A stretch of DNA of 18,777 nt from contig CAZNGS010000082.1 in the NCBI GenBank assembly GCA_964572825.1, positions 1 to 18,777 of the forward strand. The letters run 5' to 3'. The translations under genes were made by a program, and so were the position numbers. The DNA is from CAYVBE01 sp964572825 (GTDB lineage: Bacteria; Planctomycetota; Brocadiia; SM23-32). Below the pieces are notes generated by a model. That model was not told the origin of the DNA, did not search any database, and was given only the letters and a program-made list of their open reading frames with translations. Shown one piece after another: positions 1 through 7,137 of this stretch. Every line of letters begins with the position of its first letter. Positions within the stretch are counted from its first letter, which is position 1.

Positions 1-151
1 GGGGGCGCAACTCCGGCGGTACGGGGGACTTTCGCAGGCCGCACACGACTACATAGACCGTCTCTCCCGTCGTCTCCAGGCGGGATTGGACGACCCTGCT
101 CCAGTCTACCTCCCGCCACCAAGCAGGTCGCTCATGCATCCGGTCCCGGTT
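1..151. other. Left-edge intergenic stretch with no assigned gene
   Basis: This stretch lies downstream of the minus-strand PhoU-ArsC gene. I see no hairpin followed by a T run that would serve as the operon terminator, and no convincing complete gene. One plus-strand frame is open from base 2, with a plausible helical start (RRYGGLSQAAHDYIDRLSRRL), but it runs on unbroken deep into the opposite-strand gene. It could be the tail of a gene cut by the window edge. The operon may also continue leftward beyond the window. Confidence 0.4.
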
Positions 152-1267
152 TCAGGAATGCCCTGCTTCCGGCGGGGAGGAGGGGATCAACTCGCAGATT
201 CGTTGTTTCAGTTCGTCGCGCATGAGCCGATAGGCCTCCAGCCGGCGCTCCTCCGGGCCGGATTCCGCCGCGGGGTCGGGAAAGGCCCACGTTTCCCGCC
301 GCTTTATGCCGGGCAGGTTCACGCACACCTCTTCGGAACATAGGGTGATTACCGTGTCAATCTCGCCGAGGGGCACGTCGGTGATGCGCTTCGGGCTCTG
401 GGACGAGATATCGATGCCGACCTCGCGCATTGCTTCAACGGCCAAGGGATCAATGCACTCGGCCGGGGCGCTGCCGGCGCTCCAGACGCTCGTTCCCTTC
501 GGCAGCAACTCTCGCGCCCAACCCTCGGCCATCTGACTGCGAGCGGCGTTGTGAACGCACAGAAACAGGACGCCACGCGGCCTTGCGGCGTCCTGAGCGA
601 GGTTTCTGGCATGCCGAACGTCTCTCCCCTGCACCATGAAAATCGTCATTTCAGCCACGTTCTTCGCGTGGTCGCCCATGCGCTCAAGGGCATTCGCCAT
701 GGCCTGCAGGCCGGTTGCCTGCTGGGTTCGCCCCGGCTCGTCTTGCATGAGTCGGGTGGTCTCTTGAAGCACTTGCGCATGGAACGCGTCCACCTTGCGA
801 TCATCCACGATGACGCGTTCGGCCGAATTGCCGTCTCTGGTCTCAAAGGCACAGAGGGCCGCTTTCATCAGGTTGCTCACGGCGTCGCCCATTTCCAACA
901 TGCTGCGGGGGAGCAGCGAGCTGACCGGGCCGATTTCGACGGTTCGCTCTGCGATGTTGACGCACAGGTCTCCCGCCCGTTCCAGGTCCGTAACCACTTT
1001 AAGGGCTGTGGCGATCAGCCGCAGGTCGCTGGCGACCGGCTGGCGCCTGGCCAGGATGCGCAGGCAGCGCTCGTCCACGCCCACCTCGAGCCGGTCGAGC
1101 TCCGAGTCGGCGTCGATCACGTCCCGCGCTGCCGCGGTGTCACCGCGCATGGCGTCCAGAGCACGACTGAGCATGCCAAGGACGTCGCCGCCCATCTCAT
1201 GAAGTCGCCCCTGCAGGTCGGCCAGTTCTTCCTCGAACTCATGGTCCGTGTGTGTGTGCGGCTGCAT
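152..1267 (-). CDS. phoU-arsC: PhoU phosphate regulator fused to LMW-phosphatase-type arsenate reductase
   Basis: The 371-residue protein has two domains. Residues 1 to about 218 are a PhoU domain made of two three-helix repeats, each with the metal-site type motif of the family (DLERAGD at 94-100, ERMGDH at 195-200). PhoU normally dampens Pst transport and PhoR signalling. Residues 232 to about 362 are a low-molecular-weight phosphatase fold of the arsenate reductase class. It has the CX5R loop (Cys237 to Arg243, followed by SQMAEG), a later cysteine pair (Cys310, Cys315) that could act as the thiol relay of thioredoxin-linked ArsC, and the general-acid Asp331 in a DP motif. The ATG is preceded by GGAG at good spacing, 15 bases after pstB. 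It is the last visible gene of the ars-pst operon. Fold and motifs are clear; coupling of phosphate regulation to arsenate reduction is inferred. Confidence 0.93.
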   Translation of the reverse strand: MQPHTHTDHEFEEELADLQGRLHEMGGDVLGMLSRALDAMRGDTAAARDVIDADSELDRLEVGVDERCLRILARRQPVASDLRLIATALKVVTDLERAGDLCVNIAERTVEIGPVSSLLPRSMLEMGDAVSNLMKAALCAFETRDGNSAERVIVDDRKVDAFHAQVLQETTRLMQDEPGRTQQATGLQAMANALERMGDHAKNVAEMTIFMVQGRDVRHARNLAQDAARPRGVLFLCVHNAARSQMAEGWARELLPKGTSVWSAGSAPAECIDPLAVEAMREVGIDISSQSPKRITDVPLGEIDTVITLCSEEVCVNLPGIKRRETWAFPDPAAESGPEERRLEAYRLMRDELKQRICELIPSSPPEAGHS

Positions 1268-1282
1268 CCGTGTCGCTCCAGT

Positions 1283-2101
1283 TTACCCAAACCGTCCAGT
1301 GATGTAGTCCTCGGTGCGCGGATCACTGGGATTCTGGAAGATCGTGTCCGTCTCATCGTACTCGATGAGTGTGCCCAGGTAGAAGAATGCCGTGTAGTCA
1401 GCAACGCGCGCGGCCTGCTGCATATTGTGGGTAACGATCACTACCGTGTAGCGCTGGCGCAAGTCGTGGATCAGGTCCTCGATGCGGGCGGTGGCGATGG
1501 GGTCCACTGCGGAGCATGGTTCGTCCATCAGCAGCACGTCCGGCTGCAGGGCCAGCGCCCGGGCGATGCACAGCCGCTGCTGCTGCCCGCCGGAGAGTTC
1601 TGAGCCTGGTTGATTCAGGGAGTCCTTCACCTCCTTCCACAGGGCCGACTGTCGAAGGGCGCGCTCCACAAGGCCGTCGGCATCTGAGGGGCGAATGCGT
1701 TGCAAGCGCAGCCCGGCCAGTACGTTCTCGCGGATGCTCATCGTGGGAAAAGGATTGGGCTTCTGGAACACCATGCCGACCCGCCGGCGCACGCGAACGG
1801 GATTAACCTTCGGTGCGTAGATGTCGCGGTCGTCGAGCCATACGTGCCCGGCAACCCGCGCCTGGCGCAAAACCTCGTGCATCCGGTTGAGACAACGAAG
1901 GAAGGTGGACTTGCCGCAGCCCGACGGGCCGATGATGGCCGTCACGCGCCGTTCGAGCAGCGGAAGGTCAATGCCCTTGAGCGCCTCCACTGAGCCGTAC
2001 CAGGCGCGAAGCCCCTCCGTGCGCATCTTCACGCGGGTCTCATCCATCATATCTTTGGTGGAGTCTTCCATGTGTTGAACGGTCTCTGCGCCGGCAGTCA
2101 C
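1283..2101 (-). CDS. pstB: Phosphate ABC transporter ATPase PstB
   Basis: This is the cytoplasmic ATPase that powers phosphate import through PstCA. All ABC motifs are present: Walker A GPSGCGKST (58-66), Q-loop Gln113 within the PstB-typical FQKPNPFP, signature LSGGQQQRL (169-177), Walker B VLLMDEP ending in the PstB hallmark CSAVDPIAT, and the H-loop His225 in VTHNM. At 272 residues it is slightly longer than usual because of about 25 extra N-terminal residues. I chose the GTG at 2099-2101 because AAAGGAG sits nine bases upstream. An internal ATG at 2071 would give a more standard length but has a poor ribosome site. It follows pstA by 20 bases. Confidence 0.97.
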   Translation of the reverse strand: MTAGAETVQHMEDSTKDMMDETRVKMRTEGLRAWYGSVEALKGIDLPLLERRVTAIIGPSGCGKSTFLRCLNRMHEVLRQARVAGHVWLDDRDIYAPKVNPVRVRRRVGMVFQKPNPFPTMSIRENVLAGLRLQRIRPSDADGLVERALRQSALWKEVKDSLNQPGSELSGGQQQRLCIARALALQPDVLLMDEPCSAVDPIATARIEDLIHDLRQRYTVVIVTHNMQQAARVADYTAFFYLGTLIEYDETDTIFQNPSDPRTEDYITGRFG

Positions 2102-2121
2102 TACGGCGCGCTCCTTTCATT

Positions 2122-3030
2122 TTACCAGTTGATCCGGCGCTGCAGCCGAATGCGCAGCCAGATGGCGGTGGCGTTGAGCAGGAGCATGAGCGCCAACAGC
2201 ACAACGATGCCAGCGGCGGCGTTTATGTGAAATCCAGCCTGCGGACGCGAGACCCAGTTGAAAATCTGGATCGGCAAAGCCGTGAATGGGCTTCGCAGCG
2301 AGTCCGGCAAGAAGGCGACATACGTCAGCGCCCCAATGGTGATCAGCGGGGCCGTTTCGCCAATGGCGCGCGCCAGCGAGAGGATGACGCCGGTCAGAAT
2401 GCCCGGCAGGCTCATGGGCAGCACGATGCGGCGAATGGTTTGCCAGCGATCGCCCCCCAAAGCCAGCCCGGCCTCTCGCATGGAGCCAGGCACGGTGCGC
2501 AGCGCTTCCCGCGAGGCCATGATGACCATGGGCAGCAGCATCAACGCCAGAGTGCCGGCGCCGGCAAGCAGGCTGCGGTCCAGGCGCATGGTACGGACAA
2601 AGACCTGCAGGCCCAGCAGACCGTAGATGATTGAAGGCACGCCGGCGAGGTTGCGGATATTGACTTCTATGATGTCCGTCAGCCGGCTTGGGCGGGCGTA
2701 TTCTTCAAGATACAACGCCGCGCCAACACCCAACGGCAGAGCCAGCACGGCCGTCAGGCCCATCAGGCAGGCGCTGCCGACCAGCGCGGGCAGGATGCCA
2801 GCCTGTTCCGGCTTACGCGAGGGATAGCTTGTCAGGAAATCCCAACTCAGACGCGGCCATCCGTCGCGCACGGCGTCCACGAAAAGGACGACCAACAGCA
2901 GCAAGGGAAGGGCCAGCGCCAGCAAACAGATGGCGTGGAAGACCCTCTCCGCGGCATGGTCTTTGCCGGATGTTTCCATGTCTTCTCGGCCGTTGCGAGC
3001 GCGCATCGGATTGCCCTGCCCTGCTTTCAT
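2122..3030 (-). CDS. pstA: Phosphate ABC transporter permease PstA
   Basis: This is one of the two inner-membrane permease subunits of the high-affinity phosphate importer. It has 302 residues, normal for the family. A hydrophobic first span lies at about 31-53, followed by a periplasmic loop and a core of about five more spans starting near residue 78. The cytoplasmic EAA-type coupling loop that contacts PstB is visible at about 185-211 (REAGLALGGDRW, then IVLPMSLPGI). The RAIGETAPL motif at 221-229 is typical of PstA. The ATG overlaps the pstC stop in an ATGA join, so translation is probably coupled. Confidence 0.97.
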   Translation of the reverse strand: MKAGQGNPMRARNGREDMETSGKDHAAERVFHAICLLALALPLLLLVVLFVDAVRDGWPRLSWDFLTSYPSRKPEQAGILPALVGSACLMGLTAVLALPLGVGAALYLEEYARPSRLTDIIEVNIRNLAGVPSIIYGLLGLQVFVRTMRLDRSLLAGAGTLALMLLPMVIMASREALRTVPGSMREAGLALGGDRWQTIRRIVLPMSLPGILTGVILSLARAIGETAPLITIGALTYVAFLPDSLRSPFTALPIQIFNWVSRPQAGFHINAAAGIVVLLALMLLLNATAIWLRIRLQRRINW

Positions 3031-3950
3031 TTCGCCAGCCCCTTCAACATTCTGCGGCGCAAGTATTGCGCCACGCTGTTGAGAACGAAGGTAAAGAGAA
3101 ACAGCGTCATGCCGACGGCGAAGATTGTGCGGTACTCGAGCGTGCCCGTAGGCGTATCTCCCAGGCTGACCTGAACGATATAGGCGGTCATGGTCTCCAC
3201 CGGCACGCGCGGATCCAGCGTGAATCTCGGCTGCTGCCCGGCGGCGATGGCCACGATCATGGTTTCTCCCACGGCGCGGGACATGGCCAGCACCACCGAC
3301 GCGCCGATGCCCGAAAAGGCCGAAGGCAGCACCACGCGGAAGACGGTGGCAAGTCGCCCCGCCCCGAGAGCATACGCCCCCTCGCGCAGGCTCTGCGGCA
3401 CCGCATAGATTGCGTCTTCACTCAGAGACGCCACGATGGGCAGGATCATAATGCCCATGACGATGCCCGGGCTGAGGGCGTTGAACCCTGCAAGCCCGGG
3501 CACGACCTTCTGCAGAATCGGCGTGACAAACGTGAGAGCGAAATAGCCGTACACGACCGTCGGCACGCCGGCCAATATCTCCATGACGGGTTTCAGTACG
3601 CGACGCACCCTTTCGGAGGCAAACTCGCTCAGATAGATCGCGGCGAGGATGCCCAGCGGCACGGCCGTGGCAATGGCAATTCCACTGGTCAGGGCCGTCC
3701 CCGACACCAGGGCCCAGATGCCGAAGTGCTTCTGCGCGAAGAGCGGCGTCCACTGGGTGTCCCCCAAGAACTGGCGGAAAGACACTTCCCGGAAGAACCC
3801 GACCGTTTCGGCGAAGAGGGTCAGGATGATCCCGGCCGTAGTCGCAATAGAGACCAGCGCGCAGGCCAGCAACACGTACCGAACTATGCGGTCCGAGAAG
3901 GCCGGGGCCGCTTCGAGAGACGCCATTTTCTCGTTCTTTGTACCCTTCAC
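3027..3950 (-). CDS. pstC: Phosphate ABC transporter permease PstC
   Basis: This is the partner permease of PstA in the inner membrane. It has 307 residues. The first span is at about 24-47, and five further hydrophobic segments begin near residue 79. The EAA loop lies at about 189-215 (EGAYALGAGRLATVF, then VLPSAFSGI), followed by SRAVGETM, a PstC signature. The start is a GTG (3948-3950) overlapping the pstS stop in a GTGA join; the next in-frame ATG is eight codons later. The overlap on both sides argues that pstS, pstC and pstA are translated as a unit. Confidence 0.97.
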   Translation of the reverse strand: MKGTKNEKMASLEAAPAFSDRIVRYVLLACALVSIATTAGIILTLFAETVGFFREVSFRQFLGDTQWTPLFAQKHFGIWALVSGTALTSGIAIATAVPLGILAAIYLSEFASERVRRVLKPVMEILAGVPTVVYGYFALTFVTPILQKVVPGLAGFNALSPGIVMGIMILPIVASLSEDAIYAVPQSLREGAYALGAGRLATVFRVVLPSAFSGIGASVVLAMSRAVGETMIVAIAAGQQPRFTLDPRVPVETMTAYIVQVSLGDTPTGTLEYRTIFAVGMTLFLFTFVLNSVAQYLRRRMLKGLAK

Positions 3951-5002
3951 CGGGTCTTGTCGCCCTCTTGGCTCAGAAGATCCTCGATCTTGACGCCCAC
4001 CTTCGATCCCTTCCCAGCGAAGAGCGAACCCGTTATCCGCTTGTCCACGCGCTGCTGCGCAAGTTGATAGGCGCGATCGGGCAAGGGGATGTAACCGACT
4101 TCCCGGACCAGCGCCGGCGCGTTGGCCAGGTAAAACCTGACGAAAGCCGCGACCTCGGGCCGGTCCACGGCCGCCTTGTTGACGTAGATGAAGATGGGAC
4201 GCGACAGGGGCTGATAGGTGCCGTCCGCCACGGTTTCCGGCGAAGGGGCTATGGCGCCCTTGCCGTTGTCATCGTCGCCGTCGTCTATCGCCACGAGCTT
4301 CAGCTTGTCCTTGTTCGCCTCGTAGTACGCGTAGCCGAAAAAGCCCAGTGCCAGCGGGTCCGTTGCGATGCCCTGCACCAGCACGTTGTCGTCCTCGCTG
4401 GAAGTGAAATCCCCTCGACTCGCGCCCTCTTCGCCGACAATCGCCTCGGTGAAGTAGTCGTACGTGCCGCTGTCCACGCCGGCGCCGAACAGATGAATCT
4501 CCTTGTTCGGCCAGTCTGCCCGCACCTGGTTCCAGCGCATGATCTTGCCCTGAGCTTCGGGCTCATACAGCTTTTTCAACTCGGCCACGGTCATCGAATC
4601 GGCCCATGTGTTCTCGGGGTTGACCATCACCGCCAGGCCATCGTAAGCAACGGGAAGCTCGATGTACTCGATCCCGTTCTGTGCGCACAGCTCCACTTCG
4701 CTCGGCTTGATCGGCCGCGAAGCGTTGGAGATGTCCGTCTCCCCCCTGCCGAACTTCTTCATACCGCCACCCGTGCCGGAAATGCCGACGGTGACACGCA
4801 CGCCCCGATTGACCTTTTGGAACTCCTCGGCCACGGCCTCCGTGATGGGGAACACCGTGCTCGAACCGTCAATGCGGACCATTCCCGATAAGGATTGGCC
4901 CGACTCCGAGCCGCCAGTCTGGCCCTGCGGGGAATTCTGCCCATCGCATCCGGCCAGCATCAACGCCAACAACATCCACGCCACAAAAGCGATCCTCTTC
5001 AT
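3947..5002 (-). CDS. pstS: Phosphate-binding lipoprotein PstS
   Basis: This is the extracytoplasmic binding protein that captures phosphate and delivers it to PstCA. The 351-residue precursor begins with a lipoprotein signal peptide (MKRIAFVAW, a hydrophobic core, and lipobox LAGC with Cys19), so the mature form is probably lipid-anchored. Phosphate-site motifs of the family are present: GSSTVFP (46-52), SGTGGG (75-80), SRP (95-97) and SGTYDYF (178-184). The ATG has an AAGGAG ribosome site eight bases upstream. It follows the small membrane gene after 61 bases, the largest gap in this operon, with no convincing promoter in it. As a Pst-type binding protein in an ars operon it may need strong discrimination against arsenate; that is inference. 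Confidence 0.97.
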   Translation of the reverse strand: MKRIAFVAWMLLALMLAGCDGQNSPQGQTGGSESGQSLSGMVRIDGSSTVFPITEAVAEEFQKVNRGVRVTVGISGTGGGMKKFGRGETDISNASRPIKPSEVELCAQNGIEYIELPVAYDGLAVMVNPENTWADSMTVAELKKLYEPEAQGKIMRWNQVRADWPNKEIHLFGAGVDSGTYDYFTEAIVGEEGASRGDFTSSEDDNVLVQGIATDPLALGFFGYAYYEANKDKLKLVAIDDGDDDNGKGAIAPSPETVADGTYQPLSRPIFIYVNKAAVDRPEVAAFVRFYLANAPALVREVGYIPLPDRAYQLAQQRVDKRITGSLFAGKGSKVGVKIEDLLSQEGDKTR

Positions 5003-5063
5003 CTGTCCGCTCCTTACAGAGGTCCGATGAACAAATCCCGGCGCGCGACGCCGCGCACCCGGA

Positions 5064-5288
5064 TTACGCGACCAACCATTGCACGGCTAAGAACAGCGCC
5101 AGCGTTACCACTGAACCCGCCGAAACATAAAGCCGAATCAGCCCATCACGGTGGATTACGGGGTAGTTTTCCTTCTCCTTCAGGCGAACGACGCGCCGCC
5201 GTATCAACGCGATCACGCCAAGCCACATCAACCACGCCAGCCCGGCTACCAGCACTACGATGACCACGTTGATCGCTGTTTGCCCCAT
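5064..5288 (-). CDS. Small two-span membrane protein, unknown function
   Basis: The 74-residue protein has a hydrophobic span at about 5-27, a basic cytosolic-looking loop (RRRVVRLKEKE), and a second span at about 52-73 ending at the C terminus. I recognise no family. I chose the ATG at 5286-5288 because it starts four bases after the stop of the ArsR-ArsC gene and gives a clean membrane protein. The longer open frame upstream overlaps that gene and reads as low-complexity shadow sequence. Its position between the arsenate sensor-reductase and pstS suggests a part in arsenate or phosphate handling. With two spans it is too small to be an ArsB or Acr3 arsenite pump. Confidence 0.75.
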   Translation of the reverse strand: MGQTAINVVIVVLVAGLAWLMWLGVIALIRRRVVRLKEKENYPVIHRDGLIRLYVSAGSVVTLALFLAVQWLVA

Positions 5289-5292
5289 GATG

Positions 5293-6075
5293 TCACCCGC
5301 CGCCCTCTCCGTCTCCGGCAAGCCATTGGGCAATGCGCCGGTCCAACTCGTCCCGGGCGGCCCGCAACGCGGCCAGACGTCGCGCCTTGCTGCCGGACTC
5401 TCGGGCCGGGTCCTCAACAGGCCAGTAGTGGCGATGGCTTACGCCGGGAAACACGGGGCAGCGGTCCTCCGCATTCGCGCACACCGCGATGAGATGGTGG
5501 AAGTGCGCTCGACCGATGAAATCCATGACGCTCTTCGGCTGCTGCCCTCTGATATCGACGCCTATCTCGTCCATCGCCTCGAAGGCCAGTTCGGGAATCT
5601 CGCGAGGCTCTAAACCGGCGCTGAAGACCTCGAATCGGTCGCCCGCGCGTTTGCGCAAAATGCCCTCGGCCATCTGGCTACGACAGGAATTGCCCGTGCA
5701 CAGGAAGAGCACCCGCTCCTTTTCCCGGTGCGGCGTGGGCGCGGGGCACGTGTTCAACGCGACGGCCCGGCGGGCTGCGTCATCCAGTGCCGTGGGGTCG
5801 TCGCTGAGGAAGTCGCGCACCCACTCGAGGGCACGCCAAGCACGGGGGTTGCCGTCGCGTCCCACCCAGCGATAGAAACGCCACTTGCCCTCCTGCCATC
5901 CAGTGATCAGGCCGGCCTCGGCCAGCGTGTGGAGGTGCTTCGACACGGTCGACGGGGCCAGGCCGAGGATCTCGGTGAGATGACACAGGCAAAGCGTGCT
6001 GCCGTCGAGGCACTTGAGAATGCGCAATCGGCTCTCGTCGGCAAGTGCTTGTGTAATGCCCAGAAGCTGTTTCAT
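5293..6075 (-). CDS. arsR-arsC: ArsR-type repressor fused to thioredoxin-type arsenate reductase
   Basis: This is a 260-residue two-domain protein. Residues 1 to about 95 form an ArsR/SmtB winged helix, with the metalloid-site type sequence LCLCHL (Cys29, Cys31) just before the recognition region, where SxTVSKHLHTLAEAGL matches the ArsR DNA-reading helix. Cys22 is a possible third arsenite ligand. Residues 120 to about 252 form a low-molecular-weight phosphatase fold with CX5R (Cys126 to Arg132, CTGNSCRSQMAEG), the relay cysteines Cys199 and Cys206 (ANAEDRCPVFPG context) and Asp222 in DPAR. It should repress its own promoter until arsenite binds, and reduce arsenate to arsenite. It is first in the operon, with GGAGAGAG upstream of the ATG. 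Domain calls are firm; the regulatory circuit is inferred. Confidence 0.94.
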   Translation of the reverse strand: MKQLLGITQALADESRLRILKCLDGSTLCLCHLTEILGLAPSTVSKHLHTLAEAGLITGWQEGKWRFYRWVGRDGNPRAWRALEWVRDFLSDDPTALDDAARRAVALNTCPAPTPHREKERVLFLCTGNSCRSQMAEGILRKRAGDRFEVFSAGLEPREIPELAFEAMDEIGVDIRGQQPKSVMDFIGRAHFHHLIAVCANAEDRCPVFPGVSHRHYWPVEDPARESGSKARRLAALRAARDELDRRIAQWLAGDGEGGG

Positions 6076-6110
6076 GAGTCTCTCTCCAGCGCAAGCTTAA
6101 TTTGTTCGTT

Positions 6111-6138
6111 ATTATAGTTGCCGAAACGTCGAAGTCAA
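6111..6138 (-). promoter_or_regulatory. Sigma70-type promoter of the ars-pst operon
   Basis: On the minus strand TTGACT (6138-6133) is followed after 16 bases by a perfect TATAAT (6116-6111). Transcription would start near 6104, leaving a short leader into the ArsR-ArsC start at 6075. A run of six A/T bases flanks the -35 side. An ArsR operator is expected over or beside these boxes, but I do not see a clean inverted repeat that I would name. Confidence 0.75.
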
Positions 6139-6272
6139 ATAAAAAACGGGCGCACGCACATCTTCAGTGTCCGGATCGTCCTCGCCGGGCGCCTGCACAC
6201 CAACTTGGCCAGGTTTTCCCCCGAATATTTTCCCCACCAGCGCGACCATTCCCGCAACTCGCCACGGGCGTC

Positions 6273-6935
6273 GTGCTGCTCTGCGACGTGATCGACTGCA
6301 TCATAAAACCGCAGGCCAACGCGCAGGCGTTCGCGCTCGTCTCCCAGCGCTCCTACAGCAACCGCGACGGCGCGGTCATCTCCGACCCGGCGCCCTGCAA
6401 CGAAGCGGGCAGCGTCTACGTAGCCGTGGTCGGCTCGCCCTCGAGCTACCCGCTCTACGTGGACTGGCTCAACTGGCACGTCGTCCAGGACGTCGACGTA
6501 CAGGCCGTGAGCACCGGGCCCATGCCCTGGGGGCGCAACTACGCCGGACAGCGCTTCTACCTGCCCACGAAGATGATCATCCACCTGAGCAACTGCGGCA
6601 GCTTGAGCGGCACGCACGAGGTGCCCTGGCAGGAATGCTCCGGCGGCTGGACCTACTACTGGGTCACCTACCCCGACGACAGCTACGTGGCCTGCTCCTA
6701 TTCCTACAGCGACCAGGTGATGGGCGGCGCCGACTATTGGATGGGCCAGATGCGCACCGCCGAGCAGATAGAGGCCGGCCAGCAGCGCTGGTGCTGGCGG
6801 AAAACCAGCGCGATCTGCGACCCCGGCGGCGCGTTCGATGTCTTCAACCACACGTGGTGCGGAAGCGCGCCCGATTCGGCCGATTTCAGCGTGGAGCCCT
6901 GGGAGGAGTACGACTGGTATGAGACGGGTGCCTGA
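6273..6935 (+). CDS. Unknown protein, possible phage-related remnant, 5' end uncertain
   Basis: I do not recognise a family. The frame encodes about 220 residues rich in Trp, Tyr and Cys (for example NWHVVQDV, GGWTYYWVTYPDDSY, RWCWRKTSAICDPGG), which looks like a real secreted or structural domain. The frame stays open upstream to 6102, but that part is arginine/proline-rich and unnatural. Just upstream, at 6143-6265, a different frame reads more naturally (SSVSGSSSPGACTPTWPGF). A frameshift near 6263-6268, or a lost 5' end, is therefore likely. No ribosome site precedes the GTG at 6273, which I give only as a nominal left boundary. The next gene overlaps its end, as in compact phage modules. 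Confidence 0.45.
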   Translation: MLLCDVIDCIIKPQANAQAFALVSQRSYSNRDGAVISDPAPCNEAGSVYVAVVGSPSSYPLYVDWLNWHVVQDVDVQAVSTGPMPWGRNYAGQRFYLPTKMIIHLSNCGSLSGTHEVPWQECSGGWTYYWVTYPDDSYVACSYSYSDQVMGGADYWMGQMRTAEQIEAGQQRWCWRKTSAICDPGGAFDVFNHTWCGSAPDSADFSVEPWEEYDWYETGA

Positions 6936-7137
6936 TGGATTCGTGCAGTATTCGCCGTCGCCGAAAGCGAGCGGCATCTACCCGGGCCGGGACGCCTGCC
7001 CGCACATCGTGGTCATGCCGGCGCAGGGCTGCTGCGACCCGGAGTTCTACTGCCGCCGGAGTGGAGAAAACGTGCCGGTAACTTCCGAACAATGCATGAG
7101 ATGCAAGGAGGCCGAAGATGGGCAAGTACGTGAATGA
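6919..7137 (+). CDS. Small cysteine-rich hypothetical protein
   Basis: The 72-residue ORF starts at an ATG overlapping the end of the preceding frame by 17 bases, and its own end overlaps the next start by 20 bases. It carries several cysteines (ACPHI, GCCDPEFYC, EQCMRC) that could form a zinc knuckle or disulphides. I recognise no family. The chained overlaps with phage-like neighbours are the main reason to accept it as a gene. Confidence 0.45.
   Translation: MRRVPDGFVQYSPSPKASGIYPGRDACPHIVVMPAQGCCDPEFYCRRSGENVPVTSEQCMRCKEAEDGQVRE

Noticed and set aside
551..1603. 350-codon plus-strand open frame opposite phoU-arsC and pstB
   Set aside because: It spans the boundary of two real minus-strand genes and has no domain.
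2688..4067. 459-codon plus-strand open frame opposite pstA and pstC
   Set aside because: Very His/Arg/Gly-rich product, antisense to two clear permease genes.
5043..5056. Five-pair GC hairpin between the small membrane gene and pstS
   Set aside because: No T run follows and it lies inside an operon; too small to call an attenuator in such GC-rich DNA.
6117..6138. TTCG/CGAA-like elements in the ars promoter spacer as an ArsR operator
   Set aside because: The arms are direct rather than inverted repeats, so no credible ArsR dyad can be named.
6141..6175. GC-rich sequence followed by TTTTTT on the minus strand, terminator-like
   Set aside because: I could not build a stem longer than about three pairs before the T run.
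6135..6977. 280-codon minus-strand open frame opposite the cysteine-rich unknown gene
   Set aside because: Composition is dominated by Val, Ala, Gly, Asp and His, as expected of an antisense shadow. It also overlaps the ars promoter. The plus strand reads more naturally, although neither strand is recognised.
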